A stretch of DNA of 58,681 nucleotides. Source: an uncultured Pedobacter sp. (GTDB lineage: Bacteria; Bacteroidota; Bacteroidia; Sphingobacteriales; Sphingobacteriaceae). Position numbers and translations under genes: made by a program. The notes below the pieces were generated by a model. That model was not told where the DNA came from and did no database searches. It saw only the letters and a list, made by a program, of their open reading frames with translations. The stretch covers positions 1 to 58,681 of the forward strand of contig NZ_CAMLIG010000025.1 of the NCBI RefSeq assembly GCF_946480185.1, read 5' to 3'. This document shows positions 27,755 through 37,082 of the stretch, piece after piece (the stretch's first letter is position 1; every line of letters begins with the position of its first letter).

Positions 27755-28561
27755 ATGAGCATAAATAAAGTGTTGGGTAAGTTTCTTTTTTTGATCAGTT
27801 TTTACTGCCTTGCAGGCGTACTTGATACGGCTTATGCTCAGGCAAAGTATGCAGAAAGACTTGTAAATTTTAATTTACCCAACGGGCCTTACACTAATGA
27901 AATGTTGGCCAAAGATTTTGGAAATGGCCGTTTCCCTGAAAATCGAGGATTTGCAGAAATCCAAAATGAGGTTTACAAGGTTACTTTTTTAAAGGGTGTA
28001 AAGGTTAACAATACCGGGGCGGCAACGCAAATTTATATTGAGCCAGGAGAACAATATACGCTTGAGTATCGGATAAAATACGACGATACTTTTGAAAAAG
28101 GCTTGCATGGCAAACAACTTGGGTTTGATATTGGTGAAGTTTATAATGGCGGCAGGGGAGAAGAAGCCAGGCAGAATGGCGATGGTGGCAGTGTACGCTT
28201 ACAGTTTGATGCAAAAGGCGATTCCATATCAAATCAGTTGTACGTTTACTATTGCGAAATGACGGGTAAATACGGCAATAATCCTGGAAATCAGAAATAT
28301 ACCATGCCCAGAGGAGTTTGGAATACCATTAAATTAAAGGTTTCTATGCAGAGTTCTGTAGAAAAATCAGACGGGAGAATAGAAGTTTGGTGTAATCATG
28401 AAAAGAAGATAGATGTTGGAGGTTTAAGATTTGTAAACAAAGAATCTGGAAGAAAGATAACTAAATTGTCATTCGAATCTTTCCCCGGGGGAGCAGGTAT
28501 ATTCCCAACTCATGATAACTACCTTTATATTGATGATGTTCATTGGTGGAAAAATAAATAA
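27755..28561 (+). CDS. PL14-like polysaccharide lyase (beta-jelly-roll), exported
   Basis: 268 residues with a signal peptide ending TAYAQ. The domain has the features of PL14/PL20-type jelly-roll lyases: an early EPGEQYTLEYRIKYDD strand, GKQLGFDIGE, a WNTIKLKVSMQ strand and the C-terminal LSFESFPGGAGIFPTHDNY...YIDD block (compare 'F..FFGG....P..D.Y..FDD'). Known PL14 members act on alginate or glucuronate-containing polymers and PL20 on glucuronan, so cleavage next to a uronic acid by beta-elimination is likely. It is probably co-expressed with the esterase gene 22 bp upstream. The family call rests on motif pattern alone; a PL20 or newer family remains possible. Confidence 0.65.
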   Translation: MSINKVLGKFLFLISFYCLAGVLDTAYAQAKYAERLVNFNLPNGPYTNEMLAKDFGNGRFPENRGFAEIQNEVYKVTFLKGVKVNNTGAATQIYIEPGEQYTLEYRIKYDDTFEKGLHGKQLGFDIGEVYNGGRGEEARQNGDGGSVRLQFDAKGDSISNQLYVYYCEMTGKYGNNPGNQKYTMPRGVWNTIKLKVSMQSSVEKSDGRIEVWCNHEKKIDVGGLRFVNKESGRKITKLSFESFPGGAGIFPTHDNYLYIDDVHWWKNK

Positions 28562-29269
28562 TGTGGCTTTAAAGGCTGTTGTTTAAAGTTTGAAAAATAC
28601 TGTTTATAATAGAAGTAGCAAAAGCATTGTGTAAGGGCGTAAAAAAATCCTGAAAATCAATTTTCTAACAAGAGCCATAAATCATCGATATTCATAATCT
28701 ACTGATCTCGTCTCCATTCCATAAAAAAGGATTAGTATATAATATTAGATCCTTTTTAGAAGTTCACATTCAAGAACTTATAGTATCATTTTATCACCTT
28801 GGAAATTGATGATACCGAATCTATCATAGGTCATCCACTACATACTCGCATTAAAATTTAACTGTTTTTTAGGTTTAGGACTTAAGCCTGATACTTCCGT
28901 TTGTTTAAAAAAACCATTATAAGTTTAATTGATATTTTTTTGAGAGGTTTATCTCAATTACCGCGTGTTTCTGCTGTCTTGTTCAATATGTTATTTGAGC
29001 GTTATACAGGGAATAAATTTTAATGATATTTCCAAAAATCAGACCATTTCTTGCCTATTTTCCACCTCCCAATCAACCTCCTCTGGGTAAATTTGAAAAC
29101 CAATATATTGATCAAATACAATTTTAAGCCGTAAGTCACTCAAGTTTTAGCCTTTAAAATCCGAATGTGTTTTTAGAGCTTTATAAAGAGATAGAACCTA
29201 TAGCGCTAATACGAAAAGGCATTTGAGCTACACGTTAACTTAAAACTAATTTAACCAAACGTAATTATT
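28562..29269 (+). other. 708-bp intergenic region, no gene seen
   Basis: No frame with coding character on either strand. It contains the hairpin at 28723-28757. A TATAGTATCA string at 28782-28791 partly matches the TACTATAGTATC core of the left-arm elements but lacks the GTACAC half, so I do not call it a site. It is expected to hold the promoter of the 29270 gene. Confidence 0.5.
28723..28757 (+). terminator. Likely terminator hairpin
   Basis: AAAAAGGAT pairs with ATCCTTTTT across a 16-nt AT-rich loop, giving a T run at the 3' side on the plus strand. It lies 160 bp after the PL14-like stop, so it would end that transcript, perhaps in both directions because the flanking runs are symmetrical. 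Confidence 0.55.
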
Positions 29270-29656
29270 ATGAGAAAGCTAATCCTTAGTGCTTTTATCT
29301 GTCTTTCAACCATTTATGCTTTTGGGCAACAGGCCGTTTGGAATTCCTCAACAAATACAAACTATGTTTGGAATTACATTTTTGATGCGGATAAAAGCTC
29401 CCAAGAAAAAGGTGCAATTTTTCCAGTACCTCCTTTAAATAATGAGGTGCTTGCCGGTTACTATCAAATTTGGGTAAACAACGTCCGTTTAAAAGCAAAT
29501 GCAAACGACTTTAATTTTCCCGCAGATGGATTACCTAAAGGTAAAAACCTTAATTCTTTGCTGTTAACAGGAAGCAATAGTAAAACGGCCGATGTACCCT
29601 CAAATGACGGAAGTGTACTCTTCAGTAAACTGAGTATAAATTTTACCAATCCATAA
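29270..29656 (+). CDS. Small exported protein, internally shortened copy of the neighbouring module protein
   Basis: 128 residues with a signal peptide ending AFGQ. Residues 20-58 (WNSSTNTNYVWNYIFDADKSSQ..., GAIFPVPPLNN) match the start of the module in the 29718-31208 product, and residues 63-126 (YYQIWVNNVRLK, DFNFPADGLPKGKNLNSLLL, SNSKTADVPSNDGSVLFSKL) match its end. The middle part, about 190 residues, and the fibronectin-like plus T9SS tail are missing, while the frame stays open. It may be a decayed duplicate or a minimal functional form. No catalytic motif is visible. It lies 61 bp before the larger copy and is probably co-transcribed. Confidence 0.7.
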   Translation: MRKLILSAFICLSTIYAFGQQAVWNSSTNTNYVWNYIFDADKSSQEKGAIFPVPPLNNEVLAGYYQIWVNNVRLKANANDFNFPADGLPKGKNLNSLLLTGSNSKTADVPSNDGSVLFSKLSINFTNP

Positions 29657-29717
29657 ATTCAACGCAATAAGGATATCACATTTAAAAACACATTATTCAC
29701 TCTTAAAAATAATTATC

Positions 29718-31208
29718 ATGAAAAAAAGTTTATTATTTATATTCATCTGTTTTATTTCAATTTCCGTGTTCGGGCAAGCTAGCTGGACCCCGCCTTCCGG
29801 AACAAATTTTACCTGGGTTTATACTATGGACGCCAGTAAAAGTAGTCAAACCGCTGGAACTGTTTTCCCTGTTCCGCCAGCCAATAACCCAACATTTTCT
29901 ATTTCAACCACCACCCCGCTACCACTAAGATCTGGTTTTATGCCAGCTCCGCCTTCAGGTAGTGTAAAGGTAGCGGCTAATGCAAATCTAGGACAAACAT
30001 TTAAACTTATTGATGTGGCAGGCACAGATGATAAGCTAGAAATGCATGCTTCTTCTGGGTCAAATATTGGAAAGCTTTCTATATATAATATTCAAGAAGC
30101 AACTCCTTTAACTGCAACGTATTTTACATTGAATTTTGAAAATAATTTAGCGACCAATACAGATTGGGTGTTGTTGTTGGGCAAGAACACTGTTGGTGGT
30201 ACCGATTCAAAGCTTGTAAATGGTCAGGGGGTGGGCACCACAAGTACTTTGGATACAGCATTTTTTGCTTGTATGAAGTTTTCTATATCAACAACTGACG
30301 CATCAAAAATGACATTATCTTATGCAGGAACTGAGGGTTATAAGAATTTAACTGATTTACTTGATAGAGGAACAGATTATAGTTTCGAGATATTAAGCAA
30401 TAACACATCAGTAGCTCAAAACTATACAAGAGGAACAAACACATACACTGTCCCATCAGGAGCTTACCAGATATGGATTAACGATGCCCGCTTAGCAGTA
30501 AGTAGCGGTAATTATGATTTTCCCGCAAACGGAATTACTCGTGGGGATAATCTCAATGCAATGGCTATAAATGGTAACAATAGCAAAACCTCCGGCGTAG
30601 CTTCTAATGATGGTAGCGCAGTTTTTAGCAAATTGACTATGCAGTTTTCAATGTCAACCCTGCCTGTTTCGCTATTGAATTTTACTGGTAGCTCAAATTT
30701 AGGAAAAGTTAACTTAGGGTGGCAAACTGCAACCGAAACGAACAATAATTATTTCGAGGTATTAAGGTTTTCGACTGATGACCTAACGCCGGTAAAAATT
30801 GCTACTGTAAACGGTAGGGGTAATTCCAACACACTTTCAAGTTACAGTGTTTTTGACGAGAAGCCTTTAAGCGGTGTAAATTATTACCAGTTGCGCCAAG
30901 TTGATTTTGACGGTATCTCATCTTTATCAAAAGTAATCAGTATAAATACCGGGTTTTCCGCAGATAATTTTATAGTATATCCAAATAGCTCAAATCAGTT
31001 GCAAGCCAACGTAAATAGTGCCACAAATACATTTGCGTCGTTTAGTCTGACAAATGTACAAGGTAGTTTGCTGCGCCAATTTGATCATCCTCTGCAAAAA
31101 GGCAATAATATGATACAATTGTATAGTGGCGCATTGTCAAGGGGTGTTTATGTAGCAAGATTAACTATAGGTGGAAACCAATTGTCTAAAAAGGTGATTG
31201 TACAGTAA
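29718..31208 (+). CDS. T9SS-exported protein carrying an unrecognised ~290-residue module
   Basis: 496 residues. Signal peptide 1-19; residues about 20-312 form the module, with marks WTPPSGTNFTWVYTMDASKSSQ, GTVFPVPPANNP, GSVKVAANANLGQTFKLID, FTLNFENNLATNTDW, YQIWINDARL and SNDGSAVFSKLTMQF. Residues about 315-415 are fibronectin-III-like (LPVSLLNFTGSS, VNYYQLRQVDFDG). Residues about 417-496 are a type A T9SS sorting domain (FIVYPNSSN, RGVYVARLTIGG). The whole architecture recurs at the C-terminus of the next gene's PL8 lyase, so this looks like the same binding module without the enzyme. A surface or secreted carbohydrate-binding role is inferred. Confidence 0.78.
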   Translation: MKKSLLFIFICFISISVFGQASWTPPSGTNFTWVYTMDASKSSQTAGTVFPVPPANNPTFSISTTTPLPLRSGFMPAPPSGSVKVAANANLGQTFKLIDVAGTDDKLEMHASSGSNIGKLSIYNIQEATPLTATYFTLNFENNLATNTDWVLLLGKNTVGGTDSKLVNGQGVGTTSTLDTAFFACMKFSISTTDASKMTLSYAGTEGYKNLTDLLDRGTDYSFEILSNNTSVAQNYTRGTNTYTVPSGAYQIWINDARLAVSSGNYDFPANGITRGDNLNAMAINGNNSKTSGVASNDGSAVFSKLTMQFSMSTLPVSLLNFTGSSNLGKVNLGWQTATETNNNYFEVLRFSTDDLTPVKIATVNGRGNSNTLSSYSVFDEKPLSGVNYYQLRQVDFDGISSLSKVISINTGFSADNFIVYPNSSNQLQANVNSATNTFASFSLTNVQGSLLRQFDHPLQKGNNMIQLYSGALSRGVYVARLTIGGNQLSKKVIVQ

Positions 31209-31357
31209 ATATTCCGTCACAACCAAAAGTTCGAAATTGATTTTAGGATTGTTTGGTTTGAATTTGTTGACCTTTTCGCAGGTGTTATGAACTACCGAAT
31301 CGAAAAAGCTTAAATAATATCAAATCATACAATCTTTTTTAATAAAAAAATTAAACT

Positions 31358-34300
31358 ATGAAAAGATTTTTCTGTGTTTTGCTACTTGCTGTTATGGCTA
31401 GTAGCTTTGCTAAAGCTGATGATTTAGACATTATTTATCAGCGTTTGTTTGACGATTATCTGGCTAAAAATACCCTTAAAAGCCAGGCAATCATACAGGG
31501 GTATATGGACACCCAGCAGTCAGACGGCAGTTGGTCGGATATTAATTATGACTATCATGATGCCATCGGGGCATGGTTGCCAGGCAATCACTGGATCCAA
31601 CTTTTGTCAATGGCGGTAGCTTACCAGAAGAGTAATAGTACATTTTACAAAAACACGATTCTTAAAGAAAAGATAAGAAAGGGGATATTGTATTGGACCA
31701 ACAGATCGCCCCAACCTTATTCAGATAATTGGTTTTCAAATATTATAGGCACACAATGGACTATTAGACAAGTTTTGATATTGATGCGTGATGATTTTTC
31801 GGGTACTGACCTTACTTCCGCAATTTATAATGTTTCAGACAAATATCTCATTTTGCCATCTGATTTTTATACATCAAGCAGGTATGACGCAACTAATGCT
31901 GTTTGGGTAGCCGGTAACTTTTTGAATGGAGCAGTTTTAAAAAAGGATACAACGAAATTAAAAACAGCGATAAGTATAATGGCGCAAACACTGGCTGTGG
32001 AAAATGCAGATCAAGTTGGCATTCAAGCAGATAATTCTTTCCAATTTCATGGGCCTTTGATTTATAACGGTGGATATGGACTTTCTTTGATGACGGATGT
32101 TAGTTATTACATGTATCAGGTGCGAGGACTTTCAGTAGTTGGATTTACTACAGCACAGATTAATGTTTTAAGTAACCTGTTATTAAATGGCGATCAGTGG
32201 ATGGTTTTAGGTAAAACTTATGATTTTCACGTAGTTGGGCGTGAAATATCTAGAACTGGTAAAACTACAACAAACTCTTTAAAAGTAATATTAACACAAA
32301 TGAAAGAGATTAATCCCACTAAAACTTCGGATTATCAAACGATAATCAATAATATCAGTGACGAAACTGGTGGAACAAATGGGGTTACTGGAAATAGATA
32401 TTTCTATCGATCAGACTACATGATTCAAAAAAAAGGAAGCATGTTAATTGGGATTAGAATGAATTCAAATAGAACAATTTCTACCGAATCTATAAACGGA
32501 GAAAATAAATTAGGCAATTGGCTTGGATTGGGTTCTACTTGTATTATGCATACAGGAACCGATTATTTTAATATATACCCTGTTTGGGATTGGACTAAAA
32601 TTCCAGGAGTTACAAATCCTGAAGTTAAAATTGATTGGACAACTCCTCAAAGTAACAATAGACAAACCTTACCCACGGCAGGAGGTGTCTCAGATGGGCA
32701 TAATGGCGTAGTTGGAATGAGTTTAAACAAGGTGACTAACAACAATGGAATATCAGTAGATATTAAAGCAAAAAAAGCAAACTTTTTATGGAATAACGAG
32801 ATGATTTGTTTGGGGGCTGATATCCAGTCTAATTACGCAAACGCACCCGTCACAACTACCATAAACCAAACCTACTTAAAGAGTTTTCCCATAGTTAATG
32901 GTACTGCTTTAACTTCATTTGGAGAATCCACTTATAATAATGCAGGATGGGTTTATCATGATAGCATTGGCTATGTCATTAGAAATGGTGCAAACTTTAA
33001 ACTAAAGGAAGACTACCAGAGTGGCAATTGGGTTGATATTAATGCTGGAATGAAAAACGAAGTGCTTAACCAAAGAATTTTTAAACTGTGGATAGATCAT
33101 GGTGTTAAACCCATCAGTGCAAGTTATGATTATGCGGTGTTGCCAAATTACTCAGAACAAAGAACCAGTAATTATGCGGCAAACCCTACTTCAGAAACTA
33201 TTTCAAACACGGGTAATCTGCAAGCTGTAACGCAAAAGGTATTATATCAAACAGGTGCGGTCTTCTATACATCAGGTACGCTAACAATTAGTCCAAGTTT
33301 AAAAGTAACTGTAGACAAGCCAAGTGTTTTATTAATTGATTGGAGTACCTCGCCTATAAAAATTACGGCGTCAGACCTTAATCAAGATCAGACAACCCTT
33401 CAAGTAACTATTACATACAGTGATTTAGCAAACGAAGTTTTAACCTATAACTTGCCTCAAGGAAATCTGAAAGGAAGTAGTGTTACACAAACAGCCGCTC
33501 ATGCGTTAATGCTTCCTGGAAGATCAAGTTGGAGTTCTAGTAGTGGAGCTAACTTCGATTGGCCTTACGTTTTAGATGGGAGTTTAAGTAATCAATCTGT
33601 TGGGACAGTATTTCCAGTTCTTCCAGATTACAATCCAAACTATTCAAACACCACGTCATCTAGTTCCGGTTTTATGCCTACCCCAATTTCAGGAATTGTT
33701 AAGGTATATGCAAATCTTGACGGTGGCGGATCTTTTAAGTTGGTAGAAAGTGGAGCGGATGATAAACTTAAAATGACTGCATCAAAAACAACAGCAGTGG
33801 ACAAGTTCTCGGTTTATGGGATACCCGAAGGTACAGATTTAACTGCTTTTTACGTCACATTGAATTTTGAGAATAATGCAGCAACGGGCAGCAATTGGGG
33901 TTTGGCATTAGGGAATCAAGACCCATCACCGACGGCGCCAGCAAATAAGTTCAACAATGGGAGCGGAGTACCTACCGGCGGAGCGACACCGGAAGTATTT
34001 GCTTTTTTTAGGTTTGATATCTCAGCAACTGATGCTACAAAAATGAGTGTTTCTTACGGAGGACTTAACTCAAGTTCAGCGCCGGCAAATATTTCTTTGG
34101 GAAACCTGATAAACCGAGGGGAAGACAATAGGTTTGAGTTTTTATGCAATAACACAACTGGTGCAAAAACGTATAAAAGAGGTGGCGTTACTTATACAAT
34201 AGCATCGGGTACATATCAAGTTTGGCTAAACGATGTTCTTTTATCGTTAAGCGCCGATAATTATGATTTTCCTGCTATTCAACTCACGAGAGGGATGAGT

Positions 34301-34963
34301 GTTAATTCAATTGTAATTCAGGGAGTCAACAATAAAACTGGTGCGCTTGCCTCAAATGATGGTAGCATAGTCATTAGTAAATTGAGTATGCAATCTCCCT
34401 CGTCTGCATCTGCGCTCCCTGTTTCTTTAGTTGCCTTTGCTGCAAAAGCAAGCTTAGGTAAAATAGACTTGAGCTGGCAAACTACTGCAGAAAGTAATAA
34501 TTCCCATTTTGATGTTTTAAGGTTAGCTCCTGATAGTTCAGAACCTGTAAAAATTGTAGGAATAGCTGGCAAGGGGAATTCAAACTCACTAATTTATTAT
34601 AGCGCCACAGATAACTTTCCATTGACTGGTTTAAATTATTATCAATTAAGTCAGGTGGATAATGACGGTAAAGCTTCCCTCTCAAAAGTTATTGGTGTCA
34701 GATCAAAGTTTAATACCGATGATTTTGTGATTTATCAGGATAATGCTCACTATGTAACAGCAAGCGTGACCAGTGCGGGCAATTCAACTGCATCTTTCAG
34801 GCTAGTAAATATGGAAGGCAGGGTAGTCAACGAGTTTAATAAGACATTAGCAATGGGTAACAACAATATTAGGTTATGCGATTACTTGTTGCCTAAAGGT
34901 GTATACCTTGCTATATTAAATATAGATGGTAAGCAAAACGTAAAAAAGATAGAAGTCTATTAA
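31358..34963 (+). CDS. PL8 family lyase with C-terminal module and T9SS sorting domain
   Basis: 1201 residues with a signal peptide. Residues about 25-715 are a PL8 lyase (chondroitin AC / hyaluronate / xanthan lyase fold). The catalytic set is intact with family-like spacing: N180 (ATNAVW), H231 (FHGP), Y240 (NGGYG) and R295/R299 (GREISR). Residues about 724-1012 repeat the module of the two preceding genes, 1016-1115 are fibronectin-like and 1120-1201 form a type A T9SS sorting domain. It cleaves a hexosamine- or hexose-linked uronic acid polymer by beta-elimination, giving unsaturated products for GH88. Export by T9SS puts it at the cell surface. The long C-terminal extension is not part of ordinary PL8 enzymes. 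Confidence 0.9.
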   Translation: MKRFFCVLLLAVMASSFAKADDLDIIYQRLFDDYLAKNTLKSQAIIQGYMDTQQSDGSWSDINYDYHDAIGAWLPGNHWIQLLSMAVAYQKSNSTFYKNTILKEKIRKGILYWTNRSPQPYSDNWFSNIIGTQWTIRQVLILMRDDFSGTDLTSAIYNVSDKYLILPSDFYTSSRYDATNAVWVAGNFLNGAVLKKDTTKLKTAISIMAQTLAVENADQVGIQADNSFQFHGPLIYNGGYGLSLMTDVSYYMYQVRGLSVVGFTTAQINVLSNLLLNGDQWMVLGKTYDFHVVGREISRTGKTTTNSLKVILTQMKEINPTKTSDYQTIINNISDETGGTNGVTGNRYFYRSDYMIQKKGSMLIGIRMNSNRTISTESINGENKLGNWLGLGSTCIMHTGTDYFNIYPVWDWTKIPGVTNPEVKIDWTTPQSNNRQTLPTAGGVSDGHNGVVGMSLNKVTNNNGISVDIKAKKANFLWNNEMICLGADIQSNYANAPVTTTINQTYLKSFPIVNGTALTSFGESTYNNAGWVYHDSIGYVIRNGANFKLKEDYQSGNWVDINAGMKNEVLNQRIFKLWIDHGVKPISASYDYAVLPNYSEQRTSNYAANPTSETISNTGNLQAVTQKVLYQTGAVFYTSGTLTISPSLKVTVDKPSVLLIDWSTSPIKITASDLNQDQTTLQVTITYSDLANEVLTYNLPQGNLKGSSVTQTAAHALMLPGRSSWSSSSGANFDWPYVLDGSLSNQSVGTVFPVLPDYNPNYSNTTSSSSGFMPTPISGIVKVYANLDGGGSFKLVESGADDKLKMTASKTTAVDKFSVYGIPEGTDLTAFYVTLNFENNAATGSNWGLALGNQDPSPTAPANKFNNGSGVPTGGATPEVFAFFRFDISATDATKMSVSYGGLNSSSAPANISLGNLINRGEDNRFEFLCNNTTGAKTYKRGGVTYTIASGTYQVWLNDVLLSLSADNYDFPAIQLTRGMSVNSIVIQGVNNKTGALASNDGSIVISKLSMQSPSSASALPVSLVAFAAKASLGKIDLSWQTTAESNNSHFDVLRLAPDSSEPVKIVGIAGKGNSNSLIYYSATDNFPLTGLNYYQLSQVDNDGKASLSKVIGVRSKFNTDDFVIYQDNAHYVTASVTSAGNSTASFRLVNMEGRVVNEFNKTLAMGNNNIRLCDYLLPKGVYLAILNIDGKQNVKKIEVY

Positions 34964-35017
34964 CTATATAAAATTTTAAATAGATACTTAAGTCAGCAGA
35001 TAAAGCGACTAATAAAT

Positions 35018-35051
35018 AAGCCGGTTTATGATGTACATAAATCGGCTTTTT
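35018..35051 (+). terminator. Rho-independent terminator after the PL8 gene
   Basis: Stem AAGCCG-GTTTA / TAAAT-CGGCTT with a loop around TGATGTACA, followed by TTTTT. It lies 55 bp after the PL8 stop. With the facing terminator at 35215-35248 it insulates the convergent PL8 and GH88 genes; the rest of the 321-bp gap is blank. Confidence 0.75.
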
Positions 35052-35214
35052 AAAAGCCACCGCTGTGGTTAACTTAATAAACGGATAAGTTTTGTGATAC
35101 TTTTAAACAGTTGGCAACAAACGGAAATAATTGTTTTTTTAAATTACTAAAGATGGAATTGGAATCAAAGGGTTATAAATAGTAATCTATATTAAGCCGA
35201 CGATGTTTATGCGA

Positions 35215-35248
35215 TATAAAACAAGGGACTAACGTAATACGCCAGTCC
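35215..35248 (-). terminator. Terminator downstream of GH88
   Basis: On the minus strand GGACT-GG-CGT-ATT-ACG-TT-AGTCC folds into a hairpin followed by CTTGTTTTAT. It lies 37 bp after the GH88 stop. Confidence 0.6.
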
Positions 35249-35284
35249 TCCTGTTTTAACAACACAACTAACCAATTATAAAAA

Positions 35285-36538
35285 CTAACCTTTATTTTTT
35301 AGCGCTTTGTATCTCGTTAATGCTTCTAAAAAGTAGTAATCGGCATAAACCAAGGGTACATCAATCTCAACCCCATGCGGTATACTACCTACAGAGTGTC
35401 TTAGAATAAAACCGCCGTTTTGGCCGTCATCGGCCATATATTTCGGGGTAGATAAGACTTTTAAAATGGCTTCGGCTTTATTAAAATAAGCTTTGTTGTT
35501 TGAAAGCTCACTTAGTTTTATTAAAGCTGAAGCGGCAATGCAGGCTGCAGAAACATCTTTTTTAACGTAATCTTTACTGGCATCATAACCCCAAACCGGG
35601 GTATATCCTTTTTGGTTAAGTTGAAAATCCCACAATGGTACCTCGTCTGGAGGCAAGTGAGCTATAAAATAATCGGCCATTTTTTCTGCCACGTTTAAAA
35701 AACGATTGTCTTTGGTTTCTTCATAAACTTGCGTAAATCCGTAAATTCCCCAAGCTTCGCCCCTGGACCAAGTAGAATTATCAGAAAAACCCTGTGCTGT
35801 TTGTTGGTTCAAAACATTTCCGGTTTTTTCATCATAATTCACTACATGGAATGATCCAAAATCCGGACGGATGTGGTTTTTCATTGTTGTAGTAGCATGT
35901 TTAACGGCAATATCTTTATACTTAGGGTCGCCTGTAACTCTTGATGCAAAAAACAGCAAATCCAAATTCATCATATTGTCAATAATTACCGGATATTTCC
36001 AAGTCACTTTCTTATCTCGCGATTTGGTGGTATTCCAAGATTTAATGGCACCTACTTTAGGGTCAAAACGAGTAATCGCCGATTCTGCAGATTGAATCAA
36101 TATTTTTTTGTAAATTTCTTTCTTTACTTTATCTTTTGTTAAACGGTACGCATTGCCGTAACTGCAGTACATGATAAAACCAATATCGTGGGTGTTTGTG
36201 ATGAATTGCCCATCTTTTAATCCATTGGTCCATTTTTCGGCAATATCCATCCATTTTTGATCTTTTGAATTCTCATAGATGTACCATAAGGAACCAGGGA
36301 AAAAACCTGATGTCCAGTCTTTATATTTTACCGCTTCTAAAGACGCATTGGCTTTGATTGTTCGGGGGAAAAGGCTATAGTCTGGCGATGTATTGATTAA
36401 ATATTGGTATTGTTCTTTTGCCACATTAAAATCGTTTTCAACCATATTGTCAGATACTGCATAAATAGATGTGCCCGCTACTGCTAATAATGCAAACCAC
36501 ATTAAAAAACTTCTTGTTTTCTTTTTAAAATTCGTCAT
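35285..36538 (-). CDS. GH88 unsaturated glucuronyl hydrolase
   Basis: 417 residues with a signal peptide or anchor at residues 11-28. The (alpha/alpha)6 fold is recognisable from WTSGFFPGSLWYIYE, THDIGFIMYCSYG (D118), IIDNMMNLDLLFF (D187) and NSTWSRGEAWGIYGF. D118 and D187 correspond to the conserved active-site pair of unsaturated glucuronyl hydrolases, which hydrate the 4,5-double bond so that the unsaturated uronic acid falls off. This is the direct follow-up to the lyases encoded around it. It is transcribed alone, against its neighbours, between a terminator and a 544-bp divergent region. Confidence 0.93.
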   Translation of the reverse strand: MTNFKKKTRSFLMWFALLAVAGTSIYAVSDNMVENDFNVAKEQYQYLINTSPDYSLFPRTIKANASLEAVKYKDWTSGFFPGSLWYIYENSKDQKWMDIAEKWTNGLKDGQFITNTHDIGFIMYCSYGNAYRLTKDKVKKEIYKKILIQSAESAITRFDPKVGAIKSWNTTKSRDKKVTWKYPVIIDNMMNLDLLFFASRVTGDPKYKDIAVKHATTTMKNHIRPDFGSFHVVNYDEKTGNVLNQQTAQGFSDNSTWSRGEAWGIYGFTQVYEETKDNRFLNVAEKMADYFIAHLPPDEVPLWDFQLNQKGYTPVWGYDASKDYVKKDVSAACIAASALIKLSELSNNKAYFNKAEAILKVLSTPKYMADDGQNGGFILRHSVGSIPHGVEIDVPLVYADYYFLEALTRYKALKNKG

Positions 36539-37082
36539 AGTTAAAGATTTTGGGCTTCAGACACCACTCATTTTTTTTAAAATTCAGGTTTAAATATTTC
36601 CCTCTCATAATCTGCATAAAAGAGCCATTAATTACTAAAGATAAAAGCTGTTCAAATAGCTAAAGGGATGCAAATTAGTTTATATAGGGGTGTTATTTAA
36701 ATTAGCAAACCGTATTTAAAAACAGTAAACCAAAAGAGTATCGTTAGATTTTTTTAATCTGATGTTTTGAATTGTTTTTCAGCGAGTTAAGTCAATTTTA
36801 TAATGAAAATAATCCCAAAAAAACACTTTTTTGATTTTGCTAAAAAATAAACTGTAAAAAATGCGTTTTGCTATAATCAAACTAAACGTTTTCAATTTTC
36901 TACCCAAGTAATCTAGACGATCATTTATTTTTGGGGCAACCAAATATTAAAAGAATTAGGTGTTTTTTAAACATCCTTAAACTTAACCTAAAATAGTAAA
37001 ACAGCATTAACAAACTGCGATAAATACATCTATACACAATATTTTTAAAATACTTATACCAGTAATAAACTAAAGTAAAATT
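36539..37082 (+). other. 544-bp divergent intergenic region
   Basis: AT-rich, between GH88 (minus) and ROK copy 2 (plus), and must contain both promoters. I see only a weak AGATT/AATCT hairpin near 36748-36762. There is no match to the TACTnnnGTACAC element, no GGCAGT dyad and no coding frame. Confidence 0.5.

Noticed and set aside
28782..28791. TATAGTATCA resembling the HTCS1 core
   Set aside because: The GTACAC half and the surrounding conserved block are absent, and it is almost 500 bp from the next gene; likely chance in AT-rich DNA.
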